The notes: generated by a model from the sequence alone, not told the origin. DNA of 64,000 nt from Clostridium sp. HBUAS56010 (GCF_007115105.1 NZ_SULJ01000008.1:119187-183186), one strand, 5' to 3'. Counted from the stretch's first letter, positions 28,985 through 37,876 are shown. Numbers and translations: made by a program.

Positions 28985-29020
28985 CAGGCACTCTTTTGTC
29001 TTCCAACAAAAAAGTGCCTG
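28985..29020 (-). terminator. Terminator after GNAT gene
   Basis: Stem CAGGCACT/AGTGCCTG extended by TTTTGT/ACAAAA, followed by TTTGTAATTATGT on the minus strand, 20 bases after the GNAT stop. It separates the nitrogenase-like block from the Dpp/Nik operon. Confidence 0.7.
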
Positions 29021-29041
29021 CAGCAATATAACCTGGTATTT

Positions 29042-29569
29042 TTAAAGAATGTATTCATAAAGAAGAAAATCTGTCATTCCTGTGTCTTTATAAAACATCT
29101 TAATGGTATCCCTGTACTTAAAACCCATCTTTTCATATAACTTCTGGGCAGGAATGGTACTTCCAAGCACATCCAGACGCAGAGCCTTCCCACCTGCCTG
29201 CGCGGCGATAGAAATCGCCTGCTCTATCAGGTATTTTCCAATTCCCATGCCCTGGTATCTGGGGTTGATTCCAAGAACATGAACCACCATAACCTGATCT
29301 TTTAGCGCATCAATTCCCCAGCTTACTTTCTGGTATCCTTCATTGCACTCATGGTTCATAACCATGACTCCTGCATATGGTGGTCCATCCATGTCTGCTA
29401 TATAAAGCTGCTGATTCTTAATTGATTCCATCAGATAATCATCCGCGGGATATACTCCTTTTTTCCAGCCGGGTTTAAATTCCGACTGTTTCATCCCATC
29501 AATCAGATCATCATAAAACTTTCTTACAGCCTGGTATTCCTCTATCTCTGCACGATGTAACGCTGGCAT
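29042..29569 (-). CDS. GNAT-family N-acetyltransferase
   Basis: 175 aa from the ATG at 29569 (GGAGAG upstream); a TTG five codons earlier is less likely. The acetyl-CoA binding motif A is seen as VHVLGINPRYQGMGIGKYLIEQA (about residues 95-117), followed by LRLDVLGSTIPAQKLYEKMGFKYRD, the typical motif B region. Substrate unknown. It lies 108 bases after the last nitrogenase-like gene and ends at a terminator, so it may be the tail of that operon or a separate unit; I see no clear promoter in the gap. Confidence 0.8.
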   Translation of the reverse strand: MPALHRAEIEEYQAVRKFYDDLIDGMKQSEFKPGWKKGVYPADDYLMESIKNQQLYIADMDGPPYAGVMVMNHECNEGYQKVSWGIDALKDQVMVVHVLGINPRYQGMGIGKYLIEQAISIAAQAGGKALRLDVLGSTIPAQKLYEKMGFKYRDTIKMFYKDTGMTDFLLYEYIL

Positions 29570-29677
29570 TTTATATCTCTCCAATCTTATGTATCATTCC
29601 ATCCTCTGCAATGTAACTCTCTTTGCAGGAACATAAATCTATTATCCCACAGCAGCGATAGGAAGTCCAGACCCTAT

Positions 29678-30829
29678 TTAAAGCCTGGAAAGATACTCAT
29701 GCCACAGGGCACTTACATTCATGGCACCACGAAATCCCATGAAAGGAGGATCATAAGGGTTGATATCACAAGATAAAGTACTTCTTCGTATTTCTATCTG
29801 ATGTTTTCCGGGCTTTTCTTTTAATTCTGTCTGGTCCGCCATATGAATCCCGCCTTCTGAAAGAACAAAACCAAGCTCTTCTTTCGCAAAACGCTTCATA
29901 CCATCTGATAGTTCATCCTCTCCGCTTACCCATACCTTTGCCAGGTCCTTTGCATAGCCTGTCCACATCCTGCAATGACTGATGACCGCCTGAGTCTCTT
30001 TCTGTTCCTTTTCCAGGAAAGATTTATCGGCTTCTTTATGAAGAACTTCTTCTACCTGATGGATCCAGTCTGTTGTCCCGGAAAGACCGTATGGGGTTCC
30101 GTAAACAAAAGGAATACCAAATTCTTTTTCAAGTAATTTTGCCCCCTTTATCCCTTCTTTTCTAGTGACAAGAGATATATCTGCATGTATCATGCTTTTG
30201 AGGGAATCAAAATCAGAACCGGAACCAAACACGGCTCCTTCCTCCATGGAAAATGCCCCTTTCAGGATTCTGCTGACCTCTCTGTTATCCGACTGGAATC
30301 TGGACCAGTCACAGGCGGAGCCAAATAGATTAAAAGTACTTTCTTTCTTTTCCTTGTCTGCAGTCAGCCGTAATTCTTCTTTATCCATCATCATTTTTAC
30401 CAGTTCATAAAATGCTTCTTCCATTCCCTGTTCTTTGGAAGCTTTAAAATTACCTGCCCTGAATGTTAAAACAGGAATCTGTGGATATAGTTCCTGCAGT
30501 TCCTCACCAATGGCTCTTAAATCCGTACCAATCATCTCCGGCACACTGGAGGGAAGGAGAAATACCGCTTTTGCCTGCCCTTTTTTAACCACCTCTTTGA
30601 CGGATTCTTCCAGCCTTTTTGTAATTTCAAGGGCAATATCCTTTTCTGCAAGATGGGTGGTGATTAATTCTGCGTGCTGTGTCAATCCTGTATACTGCAT
30701 CCACTTTTTCGCATAAATCATATGCCCCATAGAACCAAATTCAATGATTGCAGTGTCATAAACAGGAGCTAATGACCACAGCAGACCCATTCTTCCAGAG
30801 GGTTTTGGAGTTGTCTTATAAAGCGGCAT
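29678..30829 (-). CDS. Nitrogenase component 1-like subunit lacking cluster cysteines
   Basis: 383 aa of the NifD/NifK superfamily. Superfamily features: LLPSSVPEMIGTDLRAIGEEL (about residues 91-111) in the position of the TTCxxxxIGDD motif, NLFGSACDWSRFQSDNREVSRILKGAF (167-193), a second Rossmann-like segment, and C-terminal NPYDPPFMGFRGAMN (357-371), like the end of NifD and BchN relatives. The three P-cluster Cys positions are not Cys: GSMGH has His36 where GSxGC is usual and Ser95 replaces the third Cys; no Cys occurs before residue 173. The remaining Cys are 173, 286 and 354. Overlaps the upstream subunit gene by 14 bases with AAGGAG before its ATG. Substrate unknown. Confidence 0.8.
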   Translation of the reverse strand: MPLYKTTPKPSGRMGLLWSLAPVYDTAIIEFGSMGHMIYAKKWMQYTGLTQHAELITTHLAEKDIALEITKRLEESVKEVVKKGQAKAVFLLPSSVPEMIGTDLRAIGEELQELYPQIPVLTFRAGNFKASKEQGMEEAFYELVKMMMDKEELRLTADKEKKESTFNLFGSACDWSRFQSDNREVSRILKGAFSMEEGAVFGSGSDFDSLKSMIHADISLVTRKEGIKGAKLLEKEFGIPFVYGTPYGLSGTTDWIHQVEEVLHKEADKSFLEKEQKETQAVISHCRMWTGYAKDLAKVWVSGEDELSDGMKRFAKEELGFVLSEGGIHMADQTELKEKPGKHQIEIRRSTLSCDINPYDPPFMGFRGAMNVSALWHEYLSRL

Positions 30830-32087
30830 GGCGGCTCTCCTTCCATAGCTGCTTTAACCTTTCTAACAGCTCATAAGTTCGTTGGAAGCCCAGAACAGAA
30901 GGTAAAAAGGAACGCTGTGCGGGAATAACTGCTTCCCCTCTTCCCGTATTAAAGCCAATGGAAAATCGAAAATCATCCCGACTTAAAAAACCGGCTTCTT
31001 CAAGCACTTCCTCCTTTATCTCTCTCCGGACAATATAAGTGACAAGGGGATTCCCCCCGTTTTTTACAATCTCTTCTTTCCATTTCTTCATCCACACCTG
31101 ATATTCCTCTACATGAAGAAGGCAGGGAATCATGGTTAAGGAAGTTAAATATTTTGTTAACAGAAGTACATCTTCAATTCCTCCGTTTACAATAAAACGG
31201 CTGTTTTTGTATTGCTGCTTTATTGCCTGTTCTAACCGTTCTGCAAGAGACAGAAAGGCAAAGTCCGGTTCCCTGGATAATTGCAGGATGGTCTGAATGT
31301 CTTTATAACACTGTTTTAACTCTCCCACCCCATAAGCCTCTCCTAAGAAAACAAAAGGAACCTGATATAATTCTTCTAATTTCCTGGCGAAAGAAAGAAA
31401 GTGAATATGGGTCACAATATTTAACGTGGAATCCGGAACCTTTGCAAAATCTTCCAAAGCAAACGCTGCCTCAATCTCCAGCACCTCATAAGAATCCTCT
31501 CTCAACCATTGTTTTAACTCATCCGCTTCTGTTCCCTTTGACGGACCGAGAACAGCCACCTGACGGCTTATTCCCTTTTTCCTGCCTGTCACCTGCAAAA
31601 GAGAGGCATAGGTTTCATAAAAGCCGGCTTCATATCCATTTCTTCTATAGTGGGCGAGGTCAATACAAACTGCTTTTGTTTCATTGTCTGCAGAAAAAGT
31701 TTCTGCCGCTTCCGCAATATCCTCTCCAATCAGCGCCGGAATGCAGGTCATAATCATCACAATTGCCTTTGCCCCATCCTGCTGCATCTCTTCCAGGGCA
31801 TCAAGAACCCCCTGGCGGCATCCAAATACCACCTCATTGGAATCCAGAACATAAGTATAATGCAGTTCTCCGTTTTGCAAAACCGGACGCTCCATCACAT
31901 ATCTGCTGTAAAAACTGCATTCCGGCATTCCAATTACAAGACTGGACAGACCCTTTATATTCCTTATAGAAGCAAGAGCTGTGTGCATGGGACAGTGATG
32001 TCCTGGCGTGGCTCCTGGATGGGAAAAACGGATTCCCTGGTTGCTTTCTATTTCAGAAAGGCGATAAGGCATATCGTTCTTACTCAT
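30816..32087 (-). CDS. Nitrogenase component 1-like subunit with three cluster cysteines
   Basis: 423 aa of the NifD/NifK superfamily. Candidate cluster ligands are Cys32 (HHCPMHTAL), Cys57 (GMPECSFYSR) and Cys115 (MTCIPALIGED). Their spacings of 25 and 58 residues equal those of the P-cluster Cys of NifK as I recall them (70/95/153). An extra Cys90 lies between. The distal cofactor ligands of true NifD are not recognisable, and the protein is shorter than NifD or NifK (about 480-520 aa). Seventeen bases separate it from the NifH-like gene. With the Cys-poor partner it should form an alpha2beta2-type reductase that takes electrons from the NifH-like protein. Not nitrogenase: no nifE, nifN or nifB is present. 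Confidence 0.85.
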   Translation of the reverse strand: MSKNDMPYRLSEIESNQGIRFSHPGATPGHHCPMHTALASIRNIKGLSSLVIGMPECSFYSRYVMERPVLQNGELHYTYVLDSNEVVFGCRQGVLDALEEMQQDGAKAIVMIMTCIPALIGEDIAEAAETFSADNETKAVCIDLAHYRRNGYEAGFYETYASLLQVTGRKKGISRQVAVLGPSKGTEADELKQWLREDSYEVLEIEAAFALEDFAKVPDSTLNIVTHIHFLSFARKLEELYQVPFVFLGEAYGVGELKQCYKDIQTILQLSREPDFAFLSLAERLEQAIKQQYKNSRFIVNGGIEDVLLLTKYLTSLTMIPCLLHVEEYQVWMKKWKEEIVKNGGNPLVTYIVRREIKEEVLEEAGFLSRDDFRFSIGFNTGRGEAVIPAQRSFLPSVLGFQRTYELLERLKQLWKESRHAAL

Positions 32088-32104
32088 GTGGTTCTCCCTT
32101 CCTT

Positions 32105-32839
32105 TTAAAGCATTTTTGCAAGTTCCATGTAATTTTTTGTCATTTCACTGTCTGGAAATGCACTTACTACGGTTTTTCCAAGTGCTTCTGCCTGCTGAAC
32201 TATGGGATTGCGTCTGATGCGGTAAACAACATCCGTCTCAATCTCATTTGCTGCCTGGTCTACCAGCTGGTCTTCATTCTCAATGTTTTTACTGTTTAAA
32301 ATAATGCCTTTTAAGGACGCATATTTTCTTTTTCCAAACATTTTCACTGCAGATGAAATATTATAAGCCGCATATAAAGACATCATCTCACCAGAGGATA
32401 CAATATAGACCTCTTCTGCATAGCCACCTCTGATGGGCATGGCAAATCCACCGCAGACCACATCGCCTAATACATCATAAATCACCACATCCGGCTGATA
32501 GGTCTCAAAAGCCTCCAGTTCCTCTAACTTTTCAAATGCTGTAATAATTCCTCTTCCGGCACAGCCAACTCCCGGTACAGGACCTCCTGCCTCCACACAC
32601 AATACCCCTTCGTCCCCAATAAAAACCAGATCTTCCAGCTTTATATTTTCTTTGTCCCGGAGTAATTCCAGTACGGTTGGAATCTTTTTACCTCCGGTTA
32701 AATTCCTTGTGGAATCTGCTTTGGGGTCACATCCGATCTGCATGACTGTCAAACCGCTGACCGCAAGCGCCGCTGACAGGTTGGACACTGTGGTTGACTT
32801 TCCAATTCCGCCTTTTCCATAGATTGCTATCTTCTTCAT
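32105..32839 (-). CDS. NifH-like ATP-dependent reductase (iron protein)
   Basis: 244 aa from the ATG at 32839 (AAAGGTG upstream). Walker [13 protein letters not shown] (about residues 6-17), [11 protein letters not shown] (35-45), and both subunit-bridging [4Fe-4S] ligands, Cys93 ([11 protein letters not shown]) and Cys129 ([14 protein letters not shown], also the switch II region). These are all the elements needed for MgATP-driven electron transfer to a component 1 partner, as in NifH, BchL and CfbC. It is shorter than NifH (about 290 aa) and lacks its C-terminal extension. It follows the siderophore-type ATPase gene by 33 bases in the same operon. Confidence 0.93.
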   Translation of the reverse strand: MKKIAIYGKGGIGKSTTVSNLSAALAVSGLTVMQIGCDPKADSTRNLTGGKKIPTVLELLRDKENIKLEDLVFIGDEGVLCVEAGGPVPGVGCAGRGIITAFEKLEELEAFETYQPDVVIYDVLGDVVCGGFAMPIRGGYAEEVYIVSSGEMMSLYAAYNISSAVKMFGKRKYASLKGIILNSKNIENEDQLVDQAANEIETDVVYRIRRNPIVQQAEALGKTVVSAFPDSEMTKNYMELAKML

Positions 32840-32872
32840 TCCATCACCTTTCTTCTCTCCCATAAATTCGTT

Positions 32873-33697
32873 TTATATTGATGCAGCAATATCACTTTTC
32901 TTTGTTTTATTCAGCAGACGATAGGAGATACAGACCGGTTTTTTGCTGATTTTCTCCTGTATAATATCCGATTCAATCTGATATACCTCTTTGAGCATGT
33001 CCTTTGTTATTACCTGTTGGGGAGTTCCTTCTTTTACAATACTTCCCTTCTTTAATGCAATGAGATAATCTGCATAACGGGATGCCAGATTAATGTCATG
33101 AAGAACCATAACAATGGTGCATCCATGCTTTTTGTTTAAATCCTCTAAAAGCTCTAATACTTCCAACTGGTATGCCACATCCAAATAGGTTGTAGGCTCA
33201 TCTAATAAAATCACATCCGTCTGCTGTGCCAATGCCATTGCAATCCATACACGCTGCCTCTGACCGCCAGACATATGATCTACATTACGGGTTCCAAACG
33301 TTGATAATCCTGTCACTTCCAATGCCCATGCCACAACCTCTTTGTCCCTGGCACTGAGTTTCCCAAAGCCTCTTTGATGGGCATAGCGGCCATATGATAC
33401 CAGTTCCTCAGCAGTAAGACCCTCTGGAGCAACAGGCATCTGGGGAAGAATTGCCAGTTTTTTTGCAAATTCCCTGCTGGAAAGCGTATGAATATCTTTT
33501 CCGTCCAGATAAACAGCTCCTTTTCTGGCTTTCATAATCCTTCCGATTGTTTTTAGCAAGGTTGACTTTCCACAGCCATTTGGTCCGATAATGGACGTAA
33601 TTTTTCCAACAGGAATCTCAAAACTCAAGTCCTGAATGATGGTGGTTTCTCCATAAGCGACTCCCACATGCTCCGTTTTAAATTCTTTCATTTCCAT
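32873..33697 (-). CDS. Ferric-siderophore/corrinoid-type ABC transporter ATPase
   Basis: 274 aa. FecE/FepC/BtuD-type ATPase: Walker A GPNGCGKST, Q-loop ILPQMPVAPEGLT, signature MSGGQRQRVW, Walker B VILLDEPTTYLDVA, H-loop VLHDINLA. The TYLD sequence after Walker B is typical of the iron-siderophore group. The ATG overlaps the preceding permease stop region (TAAATG). Directly followed by the nitrogenase-like genes, which is the unusual feature of this operon. Confidence 0.92.
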   Translation of the reverse strand: MEMKEFKTEHVGVAYGETTIIQDLSFEIPVGKITSIIGPNGCGKSTLLKTIGRIMKARKGAVYLDGKDIHTLSSREFAKKLAILPQMPVAPEGLTAEELVSYGRYAHQRGFGKLSARDKEVVAWALEVTGLSTFGTRNVDHMSGGQRQRVWIAMALAQQTDVILLDEPTTYLDVAYQLEVLELLEDLNKKHGCTIVMVLHDINLASRYADYLIALKKGSIVKEGTPQQVITKDMLKEVYQIESDIIQEKISKKPVCISYRLLNKTKKSDIAASI

Positions 33698-34729
33698 TTA
33701 CCCTTCTTTGTATGCTGCTTTCCGGTTACGAATCAATAAAAAGATAAAATAAGGTGCTCCTAACATTGCTGCTATAATTCCTGCCGGTATCTCATAAGGT
33801 TCTACAATCGTCCGTCCAATGGTATCTGCCAAAAGGACTAAAATAGCACCGGTAATTGCACAAAAGGGTAATAACAGCCGGTGTCTTGTCCCAACGATTC
33901 TTCTTGCCAGATGGGGTCCCAGAAGTCCTACAAAATGAAGACTTCCGCTTACGGTTACTGAGGCCGCTGCCAGTGCAACTGCTGCAAACAGCAACCCTCT
34001 TTTTTCTTTTGATACTGCAACACCAAGACCAGAAGACAACTCATCTCCCACCATTAAAAGATCCAGTTCCCTTGATTTATAAAAAAGATACGCCATGCCT
34101 GCCACAATCCACGGAATCAGGCTGATGACCAGTTTCCAATTGGAATTCCAGATGCTTCCTGCCTGCCACACTGCAAGAAAATCATACTGGGTATTATCAA
34201 GCTGGAGGACAATGATTGTCATCATTGCATTGATTCCTGCCTGAATTGCGATTCCATTTAAAATCAGGCGGGTTGGTCTTAAAACTCTCTCTTTATCCAA
34301 AGATATCCGATATAGCAAAACGCTGGTGAGCATTGCTCCCAGAAAAGAGAAGAAGGGCAATGACATGGCACCTCCTATGGTGATGCTTCCTGACAAGGTT
34401 AAAAAAATCACTACAACGATACCTGCCCCGGAATTGATTCCCATCAGCCCCGGATCAGTCAGAGGATTTCTTGTAATTCCCTGTAACACACAGCCAGATA
34501 AGGAAAAGCCCATTCCCACTAAAATTGCAATTACAATCCGGGGTAGTCTGAAATCAAAGAGGATCATATTTTCTTTGGCACTGCCTCCGCCTCTGAGAAT
34601 CCTGAACATATCTGCCAGTTTTATTGGCGTATAGCCTGCATTCATGCTGATAAAGAATAAAAGAAGCAATAAAAAGATTCCGCTTCCTAAAACCAGAGGA
34701 AAACGATACTCTTCCAACCATCTTTTCAT
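33698..34729 (-). CDS. FecCD-type iron-chelate ABC permease (second)
   Basis: 343 aa from the ATG at 34729, one base after the upstream stop. About ten helices. FecCD marks: FRLPRIVIAILVGMGFSLSGCVLQGITRNPLTDPGLMGINSGAGI (about residues 55-99) and SGSLHFVGLLGPHLARRIVGTRHRLLLP near the C-terminus, the loop that meets the ATPase. Pairs with the permease encoded just before it. Confidence 0.92.
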   Translation of the reverse strand: MKRWLEEYRFPLVLGSGIFLLLLLFFISMNAGYTPIKLADMFRILRGGGSAKENMILFDFRLPRIVIAILVGMGFSLSGCVLQGITRNPLTDPGLMGINSGAGIVVVIFLTLSGSITIGGAMSLPFFSFLGAMLTSVLLYRISLDKERVLRPTRLILNGIAIQAGINAMMTIIVLQLDNTQYDFLAVWQAGSIWNSNWKLVISLIPWIVAGMAYLFYKSRELDLLMVGDELSSGLGVAVSKEKRGLLFAAVALAAASVTVSGSLHFVGLLGPHLARRIVGTRHRLLLPFCAITGAILVLLADTIGRTIVEPYEIPAGIIAAMLGAPYFIFLLIRNRKAAYKEG

Positions 34730-34730
34730 A

Positions 34731-35726
34731 TCATTCCTTCCCCCTTTCTTTTCCGGCATAATAGAGGAATATGGGAACTCCTATGACTGATATCACAGCA
34801 CCAAGAGGAATTTCAGAAGGCGGATTGATGATTTTAGACAGGATATCAGACACCATAACAAGGGCCGCTCCCTGTATGGCACTGACCGGTATAATCAGCC
34901 GGTAATCCTGACCAACTAAAAACCGGGCAAAATGCGGAACCATCATTCCAACAAATGTAATACTGCCGCATAAAGCAAAGGAAGTTCCGGAGAGCATTAC
35001 AACGAGTATGGTTACTATAACTCTGGTCTGTGTAACATGGACTCCCACTCCTTTTGCGATTTCTTCTCCCATATTTAAGATGGAGATTCTTCTGGATAAT
35101 GCAATTGCCAGCAGAATGGAGATTAAAATCACCGGTGCTCCCGCCTTTAATTGAAGCCAGTTCGTGCCAGATATATTTCCCATTGTCCAAAACATCATGC
35201 TTTGGGAAGTGCCGGAATAAATGGCAAGTGCCTGACTGACTGCTGAAAATAAGGTGGTTACGGTTGCTCCTGCTAAAACCAGTTTCATCGGATGATTGCC
35301 TCCTGGCACCAGAGTACTGATCACATGAACACAGCCTGCTCCAAAAGCTGCTCCTGCAAAGGTCATACCAATAATTCCCGGATAGCTCATTCCCTTTATA
35401 ACGATAAGAGATACTGCCAGAAACAGCCCTGCTCCCGCACTCAGTCCCATCAGCCCGGAATCCGCCAGAGGATTCTTTGTAACACCCTGCATCATGGCAC
35501 CCGCCACAGCCAGCGCCGCTCCAATCAGCGCACCTGCCAGCGCACGGGGAACCCGCATCTCACGGACTAATAAGTGGCTGGAATTGTCTCCTTCAAAAGA
35601 ACGAAAAGCCTTCCAGACATCCGCAGCGGATATGGCAGCAGCCCCTGTCATGACCGAAAAAAGCATTGCGGCTGTAAGTGCAAGGATACTGCCTGCTATA
35701 ACAAGAATACCGATTCGAATCTTCAT
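34731..35726 (-). CDS. FecCD-type iron-chelate ABC permease (first)
   Basis: 331 aa from the ATG at 35726 (AAAGGAG upstream). The N-terminus begins with a clear helix (IRIGILVIAGSILALTAAMLF). FecCD marks: REMRVPRALAGALIGAALAVAGAMMQGVTKNPLADSGLMGLSAGAGL and CGSITFVGMMVPHFARFLVG. Encodes the partner of the second permease. A hairpin precedes it, which may keep permease expression below that of the binding protein. Confidence 0.92.
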   Translation of the reverse strand: MKIRIGILVIAGSILALTAAMLFSVMTGAAAISAADVWKAFRSFEGDNSSHLLVREMRVPRALAGALIGAALAVAGAMMQGVTKNPLADSGLMGLSAGAGLFLAVSLIVIKGMSYPGIIGMTFAGAAFGAGCVHVISTLVPGGNHPMKLVLAGATVTTLFSAVSQALAIYSGTSQSMMFWTMGNISGTNWLQLKAGAPVILISILLAIALSRRISILNMGEEIAKGVGVHVTQTRVIVTILVVMLSGTSFALCGSITFVGMMVPHFARFLVGQDYRLIIPVSAIQGAALVMVSDILSKIINPPSEIPLGAVISVIGVPIFLYYAGKERGKE

Positions 35727-35765
35727 CTTTTCTCCTTTTCCAGTCTGGTAAAGCTCATGGAAACA

Positions 35766-35799
35766 GGCAGATACAATCTGTAAAAGCACTGTACCTGCC
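35766..35799 (-). terminator. Possible intercistronic attenuator after binding-protein gene
   Basis: Imperfect stem GGCAG-G-TACA / TGTA-T-CTGCC followed by TGTTTCC on the minus strand, in the 113-base gap between the binding-protein and permease genes. The T-run is weak, so partial termination or an mRNA-stabilising role is guessed. Confidence 0.4.
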
Positions 35800-35839
35800 C
35801 GCTTAAATGACAAACCAATTGGATATGACCCCTGCAGGA

Positions 35840-36850
35840 TTATTCTGCAGTAAGTGCATCTGTAATAAAATCAACGGTATATAAGGTCGCCAATGCACTG
35901 GGAGCATGACCGCTGCCATCCAGACGGTATACATGCCCTGCCTGTACTGCCTTTAAAGACTTCCAGACTGAATTCTGCTCCAGTGCTTCCATGAGTGCTT
36001 CATCTCCATCAAAAACATTCATAAATATGTAATCCGGATTCATCTGGACTATGGACTCCATGGAAATCTGTTCATAATTCCGGGCTTTGGTAAAGCCTTC
36101 CGGAAGATTCAGTCCCAGACCTGTTTCTTTGTCATATAAATCAGGGCGGTATGCCACAAAATATTTATCCTCTCCCATGACAGAAAACTGAACCACAGTT
36201 TGTCCTTTATACTTTTCCGCTAACCGTTCACGGCTTTTTGTTAATTTCTCATTCACCTGGGTAATAACTTCTTCGGCTTTCGCTTCTTTATTAAGAACCT
36301 TGGCAACTTCTCTTAAACTTAATCTCCAGTCCATCTTTGTATCACTTCCAAAAACAGCTACCGGTGCTATCTTTTCCAGATTTTCAATGTCTAAATTAGT
36401 CATATCAGAACCCTGATGTAAGATCATATCCGGCTCTAATTCAGCCAGTAATTCCAGATTTACTTCCTTTGCACCAAGATCTTTTACACCACTTAAATCA
36501 TACCCTTCAAAGGCATCCCAGGTCGCAATGTAATTCTCAGCACCAGAAGCCGCAATGGGGACAACATCAAGCAAAAGCATGGTTTCCCAAAGAGGCAGAT
36601 AGTCTGTTACAACCGCCTGAGGCTGTTTTTCAATGGTTATTTCTCTGCCGGAAGCGTCTGTATACACATAAGGATACGTGATTCCTGCCTCACCATTTTC
36701 CTGACCTTTTCCACTTTCCTGTGTCTCTATGGAAGCCTCTGCCTTAGAATCGGTCTGTGCAGAAGTAACGGCTGTCTGGCTGTTGTTACAGCCTGTAAGC
36801 AAAGATAGGGACAGCAATCCTGCTGCCGCCACTGTAATTGTTTTTTTCAT
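35840..36850 (-). CDS. Iron-chelate-binding lipoprotein (FecB/TroA-like fold)
   Basis: 336 aa. Lipoprotein signal MKKTITVAAAGLLSLSLLTGC with Cys21, then a Ser/Glu/Gln-rich linker of about 35 residues. SBP class III domain: YTDASGREITIEKQPQAVV (about 63-81), LGAKEVNLELLAELEPDMIL and NPDYIFMNVFDGDEALMEAL. It should bind a ferric siderophore, heme or corrinoid at the cell surface. First gene of the seven-gene operon; AAGGAG six bases before ATG. The upstream 74 bases hold a short inverted repeat ATGAAA-N5-TTTCAT, a candidate regulator site. Confidence 0.92.
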   Translation of the reverse strand: MKKTITVAAAGLLSLSLLTGCNNSQTAVTSAQTDSKAEASIETQESGKGQENGEAGITYPYVYTDASGREITIEKQPQAVVTDYLPLWETMLLLDVVPIAASGAENYIATWDAFEGYDLSGVKDLGAKEVNLELLAELEPDMILHQGSDMTNLDIENLEKIAPVAVFGSDTKMDWRLSLREVAKVLNKEAKAEEVITQVNEKLTKSRERLAEKYKGQTVVQFSVMGEDKYFVAYRPDLYDKETGLGLNLPEGFTKARNYEQISMESIVQMNPDYIFMNVFDGDEALMEALEQNSVWKSLKAVQAGHVYRLDGSGHAPSALATLYTVDFITDALTAE

Positions 36851-36924
36851 GGTACACTCCTTCTGATTATGAAATCCATTTTCATATATAACATCAAAGA
36901 AAATATAGCATAATCCACCCGGTT

Positions 36925-37776
36925 TTAAAATAGATTTTTTTCCATTTTACATGGATCTTTTTCGAGGTTTTTCCGGTATTGACTTGGAGAAATACCTATA
37001 TTGTTTTTAAAAATACGGCTGAAATGAAGGGCATCTCCATAACCTACCTGACCCGCTATTTCTGTGACATTTAAATCGCTGTCGGCAAGCAGTTCCTTCG
37101 CCCTTTTCATCTGTGTATTCATCATATAACGCTTGGGAGATACTCCCGTTTTCTTCTGAAACAGATAATGGAACTGCTTTGCCGTCCATTGGAAACGCTC
37201 CGCCACTTCTGCTACAGATAAATTTTCTTCCAGATGTTCCTGAATATAGACACGCGCCTGATCAATCCGGTCTTCTGGTTCCAGATTCTGCCTTACCTCA
37301 GAAAATGTAAACAATTTTGCAATAAACTCATAAAGCAATACCTTTGTCATTAAAATATGTTTTGCTCCCAATTGCCTCTGCAGCGCAATGGTCCGTTCCA
37401 GTAAATCCATAATTGCCAGGCTCTGGTCAGAATAAACCTTTACAGCATAATGAGTCTCCAAAAGAGACTCACTATACTTTTCTTCCTGTAAAACTTTATA
37501 ATGAAGTAAAATAAATTCCCAGTTGTCATCTCCTATTACTTCTTTACTTAAATCCATATAAGAACCAGCGTGCAATATGGTTCCTTTTTTTAATTGATAT
37601 GTTTTTTCACCTAACGTAAACTTTGCTTTTCCGCTAACCGGAATCACAAATCCACATACCCCTTTCATGGTATTTTGCGCAATGACTTTGCTGCCTGGAG
37701 GGATGGAGAGGTGATGGATCTCATCTATTTCAAGATTTGCTTTCGCATATTGTAACATTAAATTATTCTGTTTCAT
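36925..37776 (-). CDS. AraC-family regulator, probable control of iron-chelate operon
   Basis: 283 aa. N-terminal cupin-like sensing domain (FVIPVSGKAKFTLGEKTYQLKKGTILHAG, about 43-71) and C-terminal double helix-turn-helix (about 180-275: LSVAEVAERFQWTAKQFHYLFQKKTGVSPKRY and VTEIAGQVGYGDALHFSRIFKNNIGISPSQYRK). Encoded just upstream of the binding-protein gene in the same direction, like Btr-type siderophore-responsive activators, but without a fused binding domain. Its own promoter has an inverted repeat directly after the -10 box. Activation of the downstream uptake/nitrogenase-like operon is inference from position. Confidence 0.88.
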   Translation of the reverse strand: MKQNNLMLQYAKANLEIDEIHHLSIPPGSKVIAQNTMKGVCGFVIPVSGKAKFTLGEKTYQLKKGTILHAGSYMDLSKEVIGDDNWEFILLHYKVLQEEKYSESLLETHYAVKVYSDQSLAIMDLLERTIALQRQLGAKHILMTKVLLYEFIAKLFTFSEVRQNLEPEDRIDQARVYIQEHLEENLSVAEVAERFQWTAKQFHYLFQKKTGVSPKRYMMNTQMKRAKELLADSDLNVTEIAGQVGYGDALHFSRIFKNNIGISPSQYRKNLEKDPCKMEKNLF

Positions 37777-37807
37777 CTTACTTTCCTCTTATAATCATGT
37801 TATGAAA

Positions 37808-37829
37808 TAAGTTAGTTATGCCTAACTTA
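37808..37829 (-). promoter_or_regulatory. Inverted-repeat operator of AraC gene
   Basis: TAAGTTAG-N6-CTAACTTA, perfect 8-base arms, placed 1 base after the -10 box at 37831-37836. The core GTTAG-N6-CTAAC recurs at 42177-42206 before the other AraC gene. Resembles DtxR/IdeR-type iron boxes only loosely. Confidence 0.65.
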
Positions 37830-37830
37830 T

Positions 37831-37859
37831 ACTATATCATATTTATTTTTTGAAAGCAA
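37831..37859 (-). promoter_or_regulatory. Promoter of AraC gene
   Basis: Minus strand TTGCTT (37854-37859), 17 bases, TATAGT (37831-37836), directly upstream of the inverted repeat. Confidence 0.65.
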
Positions 37860-37876
37860 ATCTTTTCCTTAAACAA

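Noticed and set aside
29678..32839. True nitrogenase nifHDK
   Set aside because: One component-1 subunit lacks all cluster Cys, both are short, and no nifE, nifN, nifB or nifV-type genes accompany them.
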